A DNA stretch of 14,658 nt from Chitinophaga pinensis (lineage in GTDB: Bacteria; Bacteroidota; Bacteroidia; UKL13-3): NCBI GenBank assembly GCA_945875195.1, contig CAMCJW010000042.1, positions 1 through 14,658 on the forward strand, read 5' to 3'. Both the position numbers and the translations under genes were made by a program. Shown here in pieces: positions 1 to 7,581 of this stretch; the stretch's first letter is position 1; the number at the start of each line of letters is the position of its first letter. The notes under the pieces are model-generated. The model was given only the letters and a program-made list of their open reading frames with translations, was not told the DNA's origin and did not search any database.

Positions 1-1
1 C

Positions 2-2203
2 ATTTTGAAAAAATCATTGATGTTGAGCAAAAATACAGTAGTAGATTCAACTAAAACTGATACTACTGCTGCAGCTGCCTCTAGCTCATTGGCTGGATTG
101 GCTTCTGCTACTGCAAAACCAGATTCAACCAAAAAAGATACTGCTAAAACTGCAGAAAAATCTTTCGAAGATTTTGCCAAAGAAAATCCATTGTTTGCTT
201 ACCTACGCCCTTATGCAGATGACAAAGGAATGTTAGTTGCAAAAGGTTCATCTTGCGGAACTGCTATGGTTAAAGATACTGCTAAAATCAATGCCTTGTT
301 AAATCGCCCTGAAGTTAAATTAGCATTACCCGGTAATATTAGATTTGCCTGGGAATACAAAGGAATTGGTGAAAACCAAGAAGGTGTTATTTTACATGCT
401 TTAAAAGCATCTAGAGATGGTTCTGCAGCTTTAACGGGTGATAAAGTTACAGATGCAAAAAGAGATATTTCTCAAACAGGAGAAGTTGAAGTATCTATGA
501 CCATGAATGGCGAAGGTGCTAAAATTTGGAAGAACTTAACCCGTAACAATATTGGTCACAGTGTTGCTATTGTATTGGATGATGTAGTTTATTCTGCCCC
601 AAATGTACAAAGCGAAATTCCTAATGGCCGTTCCAATATTACTGGTAGCTTTAGCAATGAAGAAGCTGGTGACTTAGCAAACATTTTAAAGAGCGGTAAA
701 TTACCTGCTCCAACTCGTATTGTAGAAGAAGCAGTAGTAGGACCAACTTTGGGAGCAGAGGCCATCCAAAGTGGCTTATTAAGTATGATCATTGCTACAG
801 TTGTTATCTTAATTTTCATGGTTGTTTATTATAACAACTCTGGGTATGTAGCAGATTTCGCAGTATTGATCAATGTATTCTTTATCATAGGTGTATTGGC
901 CAGTTTAGGAGCAGCACTAACCCTGCCTGGTATTGCAGGTATTGTTTTAACCATTGGTATGGCGGTAGATGCCAACGTGCTAATCAACGAGCGAATAAAA
1001 GATGAATTGGCAGGTGCTAGAAGTCTTAAAAATGCTGTAACAGATGGTTACCAACATGCGGCTTCTTCTATTATAGATTCAAACTTAACAACCTTATTAG
1101 CTGGTTTTGTATTGTACACATTTGGTACTGGTCCAGTTCAAGGTTTTGCTATTACCTTAATCATTGGTATTATCTCTTCTATGTTTACTGCAGTATTACT
1201 TACTCGTGTAATTACAGAATGGCAATTAGATAAAGGAACTGTAGTTAAATATTCACGTGCATTCTCAGAAAAAGCGTTCCAAAACTTAAATTTCGATTTT
1301 GTAAAGAACAGATTTAAATTCTATGCTTTCTCTGGAATTATCATCGGTTTTGGTATAGTATCTATGTTCACCAAAGGATTTACTTTAGGTGTTGATTTTA
1401 AAGGTGGTTGGACATACACCGTTCAAGTTCAAAAAGACCAAAAATTAAACAATGATCAAGTACGTGAAGGTTTAAGCAAAGCATTTGGAACCGCACCAGA
1501 AGTAAAAACCGTTGGTACCGACAATAAATTTAAAGTTACCACTACTTATTTAATTGAAGACCAATCATCTGATGCTTCAGAAAAAGTTGAAGCAAAATTA
1601 AAAGAAGGTTTTGCTGGTATGAACCTAACTTATGAAGTGTTAAGTTCTAATAAAGTTGGACCAACCATTGCAAATGACATCAAGGTTTCTTCTATCTGGG
1701 CAACTATCATTGCATTATTGGGTATTGGTTTATACGTTTTGATCCGATTCAAAAAATGGCAATATGCCTTGGGGGCAACATTGGCATTGGCCCACGACGT
1801 ATTAATGATGATGGGCTTCTATTCTATATTTGATGGCATCTTGCCGTTCTCTATGGAAGTTGACCAAAACTTTATTGCGGCAGTGTTAACCATTATCGGT
1901 TTCTCAATCAATGACACGGTGGTTGTATTCGACCGTATTCGTGAGTTCTTAGGAACCCACCACCACGAAACTAACAAACCTAAAATTATCAACGACGCGT
2001 TAAATAACACCTTAAATAGAACCATCATTACCTCATTAACCGTATTTATGGTTGCATTGGTATTGTTTATTTTTGGCGGCGATGTAATCAAAGGATTTAC
2101 ATTTGCCTTATTGGTAGGTATTTTCTTTGGTACCTATTCATCAATCGCAATTGCAACGCCAATTGTAATCGATTTCGACAAAAAGACTAAAGAGACCAAA
2201 TAA
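2..2203 (+). CDS. secDF: Protein translocase SecDF, fused single chain (5' end cut by window)
   Basis: Auxiliary Sec-translocase membrane protein that uses the proton gradient to pull exported proteins out of the inner membrane. The frame is open to the left edge, so this is a fragment of 733 codons; Bacteroidota SecDF chains are usually near 1000 residues, so the start and part of the SecD periplasmic region are missing. The visible part begins with an A/T/S/K-rich low-complexity stretch (nt about 45-165). The rest of the SecD periplasmic region follows, then the SecD membrane helices with the family motif LPGIAGIVLTIGMAVDANV (nt about 922-978). The SecF half has its short periplasmic domain starting GVDFKGG (nt about 1390-1410) and the SecF motif GFSINDTVVVFDRIREF (nt about 1898-1950). 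SecD and SecF are joined without a stop, as expected in this phylum. A strong terminator follows 14 bp after the stop. Identification is secure. Confidence 0.97.
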   Translation: MLKKSLMLSKNTVVDSTKTDTTAAAASSSLAGLASATAKPDSTKKDTAKTAEKSFEDFAKENPLFAYLRPYADDKGMLVAKGSSCGTAMVKDTAKINALLNRPEVKLALPGNIRFAWEYKGIGENQEGVILHALKASRDGSAALTGDKVTDAKRDISQTGEVEVSMTMNGEGAKIWKNLTRNNIGHSVAIVLDDVVYSAPNVQSEIPNGRSNITGSFSNEEAGDLANILKSGKLPAPTRIVEEAVVGPTLGAEAIQSGLLSMIIATVVILIFMVVYYNNSGYVADFAVLINVFFIIGVLASLGAALTLPGIAGIVLTIGMAVDANVLINERIKDELAGARSLKNAVTDGYQHAASSIIDSNLTTLLAGFVLYTFGTGPVQGFAITLIIGIISSMFTAVLLTRVITEWQLDKGTVVKYSRAFSEKAFQNLNFDFVKNRFKFYAFSGIIIGFGIVSMFTKGFTLGVDFKGGWTYTVQVQKDQKLNNDQVREGLSKAFGTAPEVKTVGTDNKFKVTTTYLIEDQSSDASEKVEAKLKEGFAGMNLTYEVLSSNKVGPTIANDIKVSSIWATIIALLGIGLYVLIRFKKWQYALGATLALAHDVLMMMGFYSIFDGILPFSMEVDQNFIAAVLTIIGFSINDTVVVFDRIREFLGTHHHETNKPKIINDALNNTLNRTIITSLTVFMVALVLFIFGGDVIKGFTFALLVGIFFGTYSSIAIATPIVIDFDKKTKETK

Positions 2204-2217
2204 GGTTTTCCTACTAT

Positions 2218-2255
2218 AAAAAGGCGTTATCTCAAAAGAGGTAGCGCCTTTTTTT
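2218..2255 (+). terminator. Intrinsic terminator of secDF
   Basis: A long hairpin follows the secDF stop: AAAAAGGCG pairs with CGCCTTTTT and the inner arms TATCTC and GAGGTA pair with one wobble around an AAAA loop, ending in a run of seven T. The A-rich left flank would let it also act weakly from the other side, but no gene there needs it. Confidence 0.9.
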
Positions 2256-2357
2256 GTGCGAAATTTTGAACAAAGCAATTTGGGGTGAGAATAACTACTG
2301 GTTTCAAAAATTGGTGATAAGCCAATTGCATTGCAACTTCGTGGAAATTCTGAATAC

Positions 2358-3296
2358 ATGAAATTTAAACTATTGATCATAGCCTTGTTTGCAACAGTAT
2401 ACTTGCAAGCACAAGACCTTGAACCTAAGGGAAAGATTAAAACTCCTAAAACATTTGGAGAGAAAATGCACAATGCTTTATTGTCAAAGCGAATGAAAGA
2501 GGCAACTTACCAAAGGGATTCGATACACCAATTAAACATCGCATTCAATAAAGATACCACCGAAAGAGGTATTCGTTATAGGGAGCTAGATTCTAGCTAC
2601 AGAGCCTTGAACCAAAAGTACAATGATTTGGTAGAAAAGCACCGTGACTTGCAAAATAACTACAATGAAATGAACGATAAGTACACAGAACTTATTCGTT
2701 CTAGCTTAAACCGCACCGAGCAACTTAATTTGGCTCTTAAAGAAAAAGGAGAGCAATTGTTAGCTCGCGAAAAAAGATTAGCTGAATTGGAGGTTTTAAT
2801 TCGCCGTCAAGATTCAATTACCAATGCATTGAACAATATCATCAAAAAAGCATTATTGAGCTTTAACAGTGATGAGATTACCGTAGAAATGAAAAACGGT
2901 AAGGTTTATGTTTCTATGACCGATAAATTATTGTTCCGCAGTGGCAGCGCAGATGTTGAAGACAAAGGAAAAGATGCCATCAAGAAATTAGCAGAGGTAT
3001 TGAACAAAAATACCGATGTGAGTATTATGATTGAAGGGCATACCGATAATATTCCAATTAAAACTGCACAATTTCAAGATAATTGGGATTTAAGCGTTGG
3101 AAGAGCAATTAATATTGTTCGCTTATTAGATGAAACTTACAAGGTAGATGCCAAACGCCTTACTGCTGCTGGTAGAGGAGAATACATGCCAAAAGCCAGT
3201 AATGAAACTCCTGAAGGCAGGGCTAAAAATCGCAGAACAGAGATTATCCTTTCTCCTAAATTGGATGAGTTATATAAATTGATTGAAAAGCGCTAA
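2358..3296 (+). CDS. OmpA/MotB-family peptidoglycan-binding protein with coiled coil
   Basis: Secreted envelope protein of 312 residues, expected in the periplasm or at the outer membrane and tied to peptidoglycan. I chose the ATG at 2358 rather than the in-frame TTG at 2331 because it opens directly onto a signal peptide (MKFKLLIIALFATVYLQAQ). Residues about 50-155 are charged and heptad-like, a probable coiled coil with no beta-barrel. The C-terminal domain (about 175-305) is the OmpA-like fold: IEGHTDNIPIK, then WDLSVGRA and NRRTEIIL, which carry the conserved Asp and Arg that bind diaminopimelate. A long helical stalk plus this domain resembles the coiled-coil OmpA proteins common in Bacteroidota. 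The preceding gene has its own terminator, so this is probably a single-gene unit; I saw no clear TAnnTTTG promoter upstream. Its stop codon lies inside a short direct repeat (CGCTAATTCC). The exact role is not evident. Confidence 0.9.
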   Translation: MKFKLLIIALFATVYLQAQDLEPKGKIKTPKTFGEKMHNALLSKRMKEATYQRDSIHQLNIAFNKDTTERGIRYRELDSSYRALNQKYNDLVEKHRDLQNNYNEMNDKYTELIRSSLNRTEQLNLALKEKGEQLLAREKRLAELEVLIRRQDSITNALNNIIKKALLSFNSDEITVEMKNGKVYVSMTDKLLFRSGSADVEDKGKDAIKKLAEVLNKNTDVSIMIEGHTDNIPIKTAQFQDNWDLSVGRAINIVRLLDETYKVDAKRLTAAGRGEYMPKASNETPEGRAKNRRTEIILSPKLDELYKLIEKR

Positions 3297-3318
3297 TTCC
3301 TATTTAATCGCTAATTCC
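3291..3318 (+). repeat. Short direct repeat CGCTAATTCC, period 18
   Basis: CGCTAATTCC occurs at 3291-3300 and 3309-3318. The first copy contains the stop codon of the OmpA-family gene. The motif is the reverse complement of the ATTAGCG found at 3410-3416 in the repeat block downstream. Confidence 0.7.
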
Positions 3319-3338
3319 CGGGTAATAAGCTGATGTGC

Positions 3339-3525
3339 GGACAAGTCGCGACTTGTCCTTTCGGATAATCTTTTAAGGAAAAATTTGCGGGATTTCTATT
3401 TCATAGATAATTAGCGGTATATTTTTTCCCGGAGATTTTGCGGGGGTTGGAGGACAAGTCGCGACTTGTACGTACGGATTTCCTTTTCCCAAGTGGTTAG
3501 CGGATATTCTTTACCCGGAGATTTT
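3339..3525. repeat. REP-like palindrome cluster, two units
   Basis: Two diverged direct copies of a composite element. Unit 1 has the 20-bp perfect palindrome GGACAAGTCGCGACTTGTCC (3339-3358), then TTAGCGG (3411) and CCCGGAGATTTT (3428-3439). Unit 2 has GGACAAGTCGCGACTTGT (3452-3469) followed by a second small palindrome GTACGTAC (3468-3475), then TTAGCGG (3497) and CCCGGAGATTTT (3514-3525). The palindrome starts are 113 bp apart; the distance from palindrome to TTAGCGG differs between copies. The cluster sits between two convergent genes, the usual place for REP-type elements. No transposase is encoded here. The family name is unknown to me. Confidence 0.8.
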
Positions 3526-3660
3526 AGTTTGGGGTTTACAATTACAATTACTCCCTTCGCAGGAATTGCCTTTGGCACTCTTGCGAAGGGATTTGTTTAT
3601 AAAATAGATGGCTGCTATAAAAATTAATCCTACTGCTATATACTGCCAATCCATTTCCAT
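3511..3660 (-). CDS. FeoB-associated-type Cys-rich small membrane protein
   Basis: A 49-residue protein with one membrane helix near the N-terminus (YIAVGLIFIAAIYFI), a basic stretch (KSLRKSAK) and a short cysteine tail CEGSNCNC. This layout, starting near a DW pair, matches the FeoB-associated Cys-rich membrane family, usually found beside the ferrous-iron transporter FeoB and thought to help iron uptake or sit at its channel. No feo gene is visible here. I chose the ATG at 3660; MDWQY at 3654 is an alternative, and a longer frame back to 3708 would overlap the YfhO gene with an unconvincing sequence. It starts 4 bp after the YfhO stop on the same strand, so translational coupling is likely. 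Its last residues (QTKISG) and stop codon are encoded by the CCCGGAGATTTT repeat block. The family call is good; an iron role is inference. Confidence 0.72.
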   Translation of the reverse strand: MEMDWQYIAVGLIFIAAIYFINKSLRKSAKGNSCEGSNCNCKPQTKISG

Positions 3661-3664
3661 AATT

Positions 3665-6106
3665 TTATGCTTGTACTTTCTTTCTATTCTGAACAAATAA
3701 CATTCCAAGAATCAAAACCAAGCCACCATATAAAGCAATTGAAGAAGCATAAGCAATGCTTTCACCTTTTGCAATTACACTTGGTTCAAACCTAAACTCA
3801 ACCTCATGCTTACCTGCAGGTAATTTGAGTGCACGCAAAACATAATCTACACGGTAATGAGGAACCAGTGCGCCATCTATATAGGCGTTCCAACCCATTT
3901 CATAATGTATTTCTGAGAACACTGCCAATTGGTCGGATTGCGCGTTGGCAGTATATACCAATTTGTTGGGCTGGTATTTGGTTAAAGTAATGCTAGCAGA
4001 TGAATCAAAATTTGGCGTAAATCCTTTTAGGTCGGCCTCATAACGTTTGTCTATAATGGCTGTTTCTTTGGATTTAAATCCAGTTAAAGCAACAATCTCC
4101 TCATCGGCATTTGCTACCCACTTAATCTCTTTAACAACCCAAGCATTGCCATTGTTAAATGGGTTGCGCTGAACAAATTTGTTTCCTGTAGAATCTTGAA
4201 CGATAAAATATTTGGCGTTTAACATGTTGTAACATTCCATGTTTTGCTTGCCCAATTGCCATTCTATTAATTCTTGGTACCTGCGCATTTTAGCACCATG
4301 GTAACCACCCAAACTCTTGTGGTAGTAAGCAGTAATGGCATCTTTGTCAAAATCTGTGGTATTGTTATAAACGCGGTAATGCAAATCTTTATCTGCCAAT
4401 ATTTGGGCATCAACAGGTGTTTGTTCAACAGCTACCTCTCCCTTTTTCTTTTCAAAGTCTTTTTCGTTTAAGTAACGCTTGTCAACTCCCCATAAATCTG
4501 TTAGGATCAAAACGCCAAGGATGGCAACAAGGAATTCAGATTTAAGTTTACCCAATTGGTAATACCAAATAGCTGCTGCTGCTGCTAAAATAAAAACCAA
4601 TGAACGCAATGCATCCATGCGTAAAAGGCTTTCTCTATCCGCCATTAAAGAATCTTTCAACCAATCTGGGAAATTCATGCGTCCGTCTGATTCACTGGTA
4701 AAATCAAAAAACATACCTGGTAATAAGGCAAAAATCAAACACAAACCGCCCACAATACCTAAACTATATTTCATGGCTTTTATAAAATCTGCTTTGCTAA
4801 TTTTCTTTTCTAAAATTTCCTTCAAGGCTAAAATACCTAGGAAAGGGAACATAGTTTGGGCAATACAAAGGATAAAGGTAACCGATCTAAACTTATTATA
4901 AAGAGGGAAATAGTTGAAGAAAATATCGGTTAAGAACATAAAATTTTTACCCATTGATAAAAATATTGCCAGCATAGCAGCAGAAAAAATCCACCATTTC
5001 TCATTCCCCTTGATGACAAACATGCCCAGTACAAACAAGAAAATAATGATGGCACCATAATAGATTGGGCCTGCTGTAAAAGGTTGATCACCCCAATAAA
5101 TTGGCATTTGCTTTACCACATCTTTGGCATTGGGATAGCCTTGTTTTTGAAGCGCAGCATAGGTATCGCTACTTGTACCCAAATCGCCACTGCTACCGCC
5201 GCCATAAAAGTTGGGAATTAAAAGAGTGAATGGTTCGGCTACACCATTGCTCCATGATAAAGCATAATCCTTATCTAATCCCGAGGAAGTATTGGCAAAA
5301 TTACTCTGTCCATCAGGCGTTTTGGTAAGTTCAGATTTTCCACGAATACTATATTTGCCATACTCTTCGGTGGCCAATAATCCTGTTATATTTGTACCAA
5401 TACCCATTATGGCAGCCAAAGCCATGAAAACACCAGCAGTAATGAATTTGGGCAATGTTTTGTTTTTGATGGCCGAAACCAATTCTACAATCATCCAAGC
5501 CAAAATAATAAAGATGAGGTAATAGGTTATTTGAACGTGGCCCGCAGCCAATTCCATAGAAACGGCAATGCCTGTAAGAATGGCACCCAACCATTTATTT
5601 TTATGTAAAGTAATTTGCATCCCCGCTAAAACAAGTGGGATAAAGGCTATGGCATTTCCTTTGGTAACATGCCCTGCATCAATATTGATGAAGTTGAAGG
5701 AGGAGAAGGCAAAGGCCAATGAACCAATTATGGCGAGCCAAGGTGAGACTTCAAAGGCCAATAACAAAATATAAAAACAGGCAAATAAAAGAAAAATAGT
5801 ATCAGCAGGGTGCTTAAACAAAATAGAAAAATAGTACAATAAATTACTGCTGATATTACCTTGATAAGAGGCTCCAATTAAATAACTTGGCATACCACCA
5901 AAGATGCTGTTGGTCCAAAAGGTGCGCTCACCAGAGGCTTTTTCGAACTGTGCAATTTCTTGGTAGGTAGATTTCCATTGCAATACATCGTATTGTTTGA
6001 GCACTTTACCATTGAATAAAGGTGTAAAGTAGGCAAACATAACAATCATAATTACAGCAAAGGCAATTAAATGTGGCAGTGCTTTTTTGAAAAAGGATTG
6101 GTTCAT
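3665..6106 (-). CDS. YfhO-family multi-pass membrane protein
   Basis: Integral membrane protein of 813 residues. It starts with a short cytoplasmic tail and a helix (about residues 12-30), then a long periplasmic loop with YDVLQW and WTNSIFGGMPS, which is the N-terminal signature of YfhO-like proteins. About a dozen further hydrophobic helices run to about residue 540. A C-terminal soluble region of about 230 residues contains YEMGWNAYIDG and LPAGKHEVEFRF, typical of the family's end domain, and is closed by one more helix. The fold belongs with GT-C type lipid-linked sugar transferases; in Bacillus, YfhO is linked to lipoteichoic acid glycosylation, but the Bacteroidota members are mostly uncharacterised. 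It lies 31 bp downstream of the terminator of the lipoprotein gene and is followed by the small Cys-rich gene after 4 bp. I saw no clear promoter. A run of five GCT-type codons gives AAAAA in a helix and is not otherwise notable. Confidence 0.88.
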   Translation of the reverse strand: MNQSFFKKALPHLIAFAVIMIVMFAYFTPLFNGKVLKQYDVLQWKSTYQEIAQFEKASGERTFWTNSIFGGMPSYLIGASYQGNISSNLLYYFSILFKHPADTIFLLFACFYILLLAFEVSPWLAIIGSLAFAFSSFNFINIDAGHVTKGNAIAFIPLVLAGMQITLHKNKWLGAILTGIAVSMELAAGHVQITYYLIFIILAWMIVELVSAIKNKTLPKFITAGVFMALAAIMGIGTNITGLLATEEYGKYSIRGKSELTKTPDGQSNFANTSSGLDKDYALSWSNGVAEPFTLLIPNFYGGGSSGDLGTSSDTYAALQKQGYPNAKDVVKQMPIYWGDQPFTAGPIYYGAIIIFLFVLGMFVIKGNEKWWIFSAAMLAIFLSMGKNFMFLTDIFFNYFPLYNKFRSVTFILCIAQTMFPFLGILALKEILEKKISKADFIKAMKYSLGIVGGLCLIFALLPGMFFDFTSESDGRMNFPDWLKDSLMADRESLLRMDALRSLVFILAAAAAIWYYQLGKLKSEFLVAILGVLILTDLWGVDKRYLNEKDFEKKKGEVAVEQTPVDAQILADKDLHYRVYNNTTDFDKDAITAYYHKSLGGYHGAKMRRYQELIEWQLGKQNMECYNMLNAKYFIVQDSTGNKFVQRNPFNNGNAWVVKEIKWVANADEEIVALTGFKSKETAIIDKRYEADLKGFTPNFDSSASITLTKYQPNKLVYTANAQSDQLAVFSEIHYEMGWNAYIDGALVPHYRVDYVLRALKLPAGKHEVEFRFEPSVIAKGESIAYASSIALYGGLVLILGMLFVQNRKKVQA

Positions 6107-6136
6107 ACAGTGAATTTTAAGGGCACAATATACTAT

Positions 6137-6168
6137 AAAAAAAAAGCCCCCACCAAATGGCAGGGGCT
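6137..6168 (-). terminator. Intrinsic terminator of the lipoprotein gene
   Basis: Read on the - strand: AGCCCC and GGGGCT form the outer stem, CC/GG with two wobbles extends it around an ATTT loop, and nine T follow. It lies 18 bp past the lipoprotein stop and 30 bp before the YfhO start, so it separates the two genes. Confidence 0.9.
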
Positions 6169-6186
6169 ATATAAATAAGATTTTTG

Positions 6187-6657
6187 TTAATTTTTGGTAA
6201 ATGTGAATGAGGTAGTGTAAATAAGATCAGAAACAGGATCTGATTCGGCGGTATAACCTCTCATGGTATTTGCAGATAACTCTTGAACATTGATAATTGT
6301 GGTATCACCATTAATTAAACGTAATTGTGCATCGTTGTTTAACAAAGCCCAGGTTCCACCATTTTGTGAATCTGGTTCAGCTGGATCACATTTGGTTGCA
6401 CCAGCTTTATCAATTAAAGATCCATTTGCTAAGTATTCAATTAAATCATCTTTGTCACAAGCATCCATTTGTGCATAAAGATCTGTAGCTGGCTGACCTG
6501 GTACGGATATAGTTAATCCAATTAATCTCCAATCTTTACCTACAATAATAGAGCTGCCTGAAGGTTTAGCATCAGTTTTGGCTTCATCTTTTTTACAGGC
6601 ACTAAACATCAATGATGATGCAGCTATTCCAATAGCTATAATTTTTATTGTTTTCAT
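6187..6657 (-). CDS. Lipocalin-like lipoprotein (Lipocalin_4 type)
   Basis: A 156-residue protein with a type II signal peptide: basic MKTIK, a hydrophobic core, then the lipobox FSAC with Cys21 as lipid attachment site, followed by KKDEAK. The mature part begins with GKDWRLIGLTI, an early strand with the lipocalin-style W. It continues with DACDKDDLIEYLANGS, KCDPAEP and GGTWALLNND, the pattern of the small Bacteroidota lipocalin-like family; Cys67 and Cys90 could form a disulfide. The protein would sit in the periplasm or at the outer membrane; the Lys residues right after the Cys differ from the acidic surface-export signal known in some Bacteroidota. No ligand can be inferred. It has its own predicted promoter and a strong terminator, so it is probably transcribed alone. 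Confidence 0.85.
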   Translation of the reverse strand: MKTIKIIAIGIAASSLMFSACKKDEAKTDAKPSGSSIIVGKDWRLIGLTISVPGQPATDLYAQMDACDKDDLIEYLANGSLIDKAGATKCDPAEPDSQNGGTWALLNNDAQLRLINGDTTIINVQELSANTMRGYTAESDPVSDLIYTTSFTFTKN

Positions 6658-6676
6658 AATTTTAATTTTTGTGAAA

Positions 6677-6710
6677 CAAATTTAAGGGAAAATATTAATA
6701 AAAAAGCAAA
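6677..6710 (-). promoter_or_regulatory. Predicted Bacteroidota-type promoter of the lipoprotein gene
   Basis: On the - strand: TTTG (6710-6707), 22 bp spacer, then TAAATTTG (6684-6677), a full match to the TAnnTTTG -7 element, 19 bp before the ATG. Spacing is at the long end for the -33 box. Confidence 0.6.
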
Positions 6711-6721
6711 TAATACTGAAA

Positions 6722-7561
6722 TTATAGCTTGGCTTTTACCTTGTTTTGTTCCACTTTTTTGGCCACCAAAATGCTAATTTCATATAATCCATAAAGAGGC
6801 AATGCCATCATTATTTGGCTAGCCATATCCGGGGACGGAGTTAAAATACCGGCCAAAATTAAAATGACAATCAACGCATAACGCCTGTATTTACTCATAA
6901 GGGCACTACCCAATATACCTATTTTGGCTAAAAAATAAACCAACATAGGCATTTCAAATATGAGTCCGCAAGCAAAAGTTAAAGTGGTTAAGAAAGAAAT
7001 ATACGACTCTAAATTAATTTCATTACTGACCAATTCACTTACTTTATAGGAACCTAAAAAGTTAATAGAAAGCGGTGCTAGCAGGAAATAACCGAATAAT
7101 ATTCCAATAAAAAACAACGTAGAACTAAAAAACACAAAACCTCTAGCATAAGCTATTTCCATGCCACTTAGAGCAGGTTTAATAAATGCCCAAAACTGCC
7201 ACAATACAAAAGGAAATGAGATTACGAAGCCCGCAACAAATGAAATAAACAAGTGCTGAGTAAATTGGCCAGTCATATCGATATTAGAGAGTACAAAGCC
7301 CATTGCTTTTACGCAATATTCATCGGTACCAGTAAGGTAATACGACAAATCGCACATTTGGCGGTAGGTCCAAAAATCAGTGTGCATGGGACCAAAAAGG
7401 ATGGTATCGAACAACAAACTTTTATTAAAAAAAACCACCACAGCACAAACAAGAATAGCCACTACAGAGCGTATAATGTGCTTCCTCAACTCATCAATGT
7501 GATCGAAAAAGCCCATTTCCTTGCCCCCTACGAGGGTATCCTCTATTTGATCTAATGCCAT
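6722..7561 (-). CDS. tatC: Sec-independent protein translocase TatC
   Basis: Inner-membrane core of the twin-arginine translocase, which binds the RR signal peptide and exports folded proteins. The 279 residues show the family layout: a cytoplasmic N-terminus with FFDHIDELRKHI (residues 18-29, containing the conserved Glu24 of the signal-binding site), six hydrophobic segments, FVLWQFWAFIKPAL (118-131), FACGLIFEMPM (196-206, conserved Glu203) and LTPSPDMASQIMMALPLYGLYE (240-261). The first periplasmic loop (about 55-100, with three Cys overall) is longer than in E. coli, as in many relatives. It starts 20 bp after the purL stop, so the two are probably co-transcribed. No tatA is present in the window. 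The assignment is secure. Confidence 0.96.
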   Translation of the reverse strand: MALDQIEDTLVGGKEMGFFDHIDELRKHIIRSVVAILVCAVVVFFNKSLLFDTILFGPMHTDFWTYRQMCDLSYYLTGTDEYCVKAMGFVLSNIDMTGQFTQHLFISFVAGFVISFPFVLWQFWAFIKPALSGMEIAYARGFVFFSSTLFFIGILFGYFLLAPLSINFLGSYKVSELVSNEINLESYISFLTTLTFACGLIFEMPMLVYFLAKIGILGSALMSKYRRYALIVILILAGILTPSPDMASQIMMALPLYGLYEISILVAKKVEQNKVKAKL

Positions 7562-7581
7562 TATTTATTTTAACCTTTATC

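Noticed and set aside
2331..2357. TTG start of the OmpA-family gene
   Set aside because: Adds nine polar residues before an otherwise perfect signal peptide; ATG at 2358 is preferred.
2141..2473. Antisense frame of 110 codons across the secDF-ompA gap
   Set aside because: Crosses a strong terminator and overlaps two real genes; its protein resembles nothing recognisable.
3339..3469. Two palindromic repeats considered as a minimal CRISPR array
   Set aside because: Only two copies, a spacer of about 95 bp, further repeat blocks inside the spacer, and no cas genes; fits REP-like elements better.
3661..3708. Longer N-terminus for the Cys-rich membrane peptide
   Set aside because: Would overlap the YfhO coding end and add a basic stretch atypical of the family; the ATG at 3660 places the membrane helix where expected.
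4570..4590. GCT-type triplet run in the YfhO gene as a phase-variable tract
   Set aside because: Only five units and a multiple of three, encoding alanines in a membrane helix; slippage would not shift the frame.
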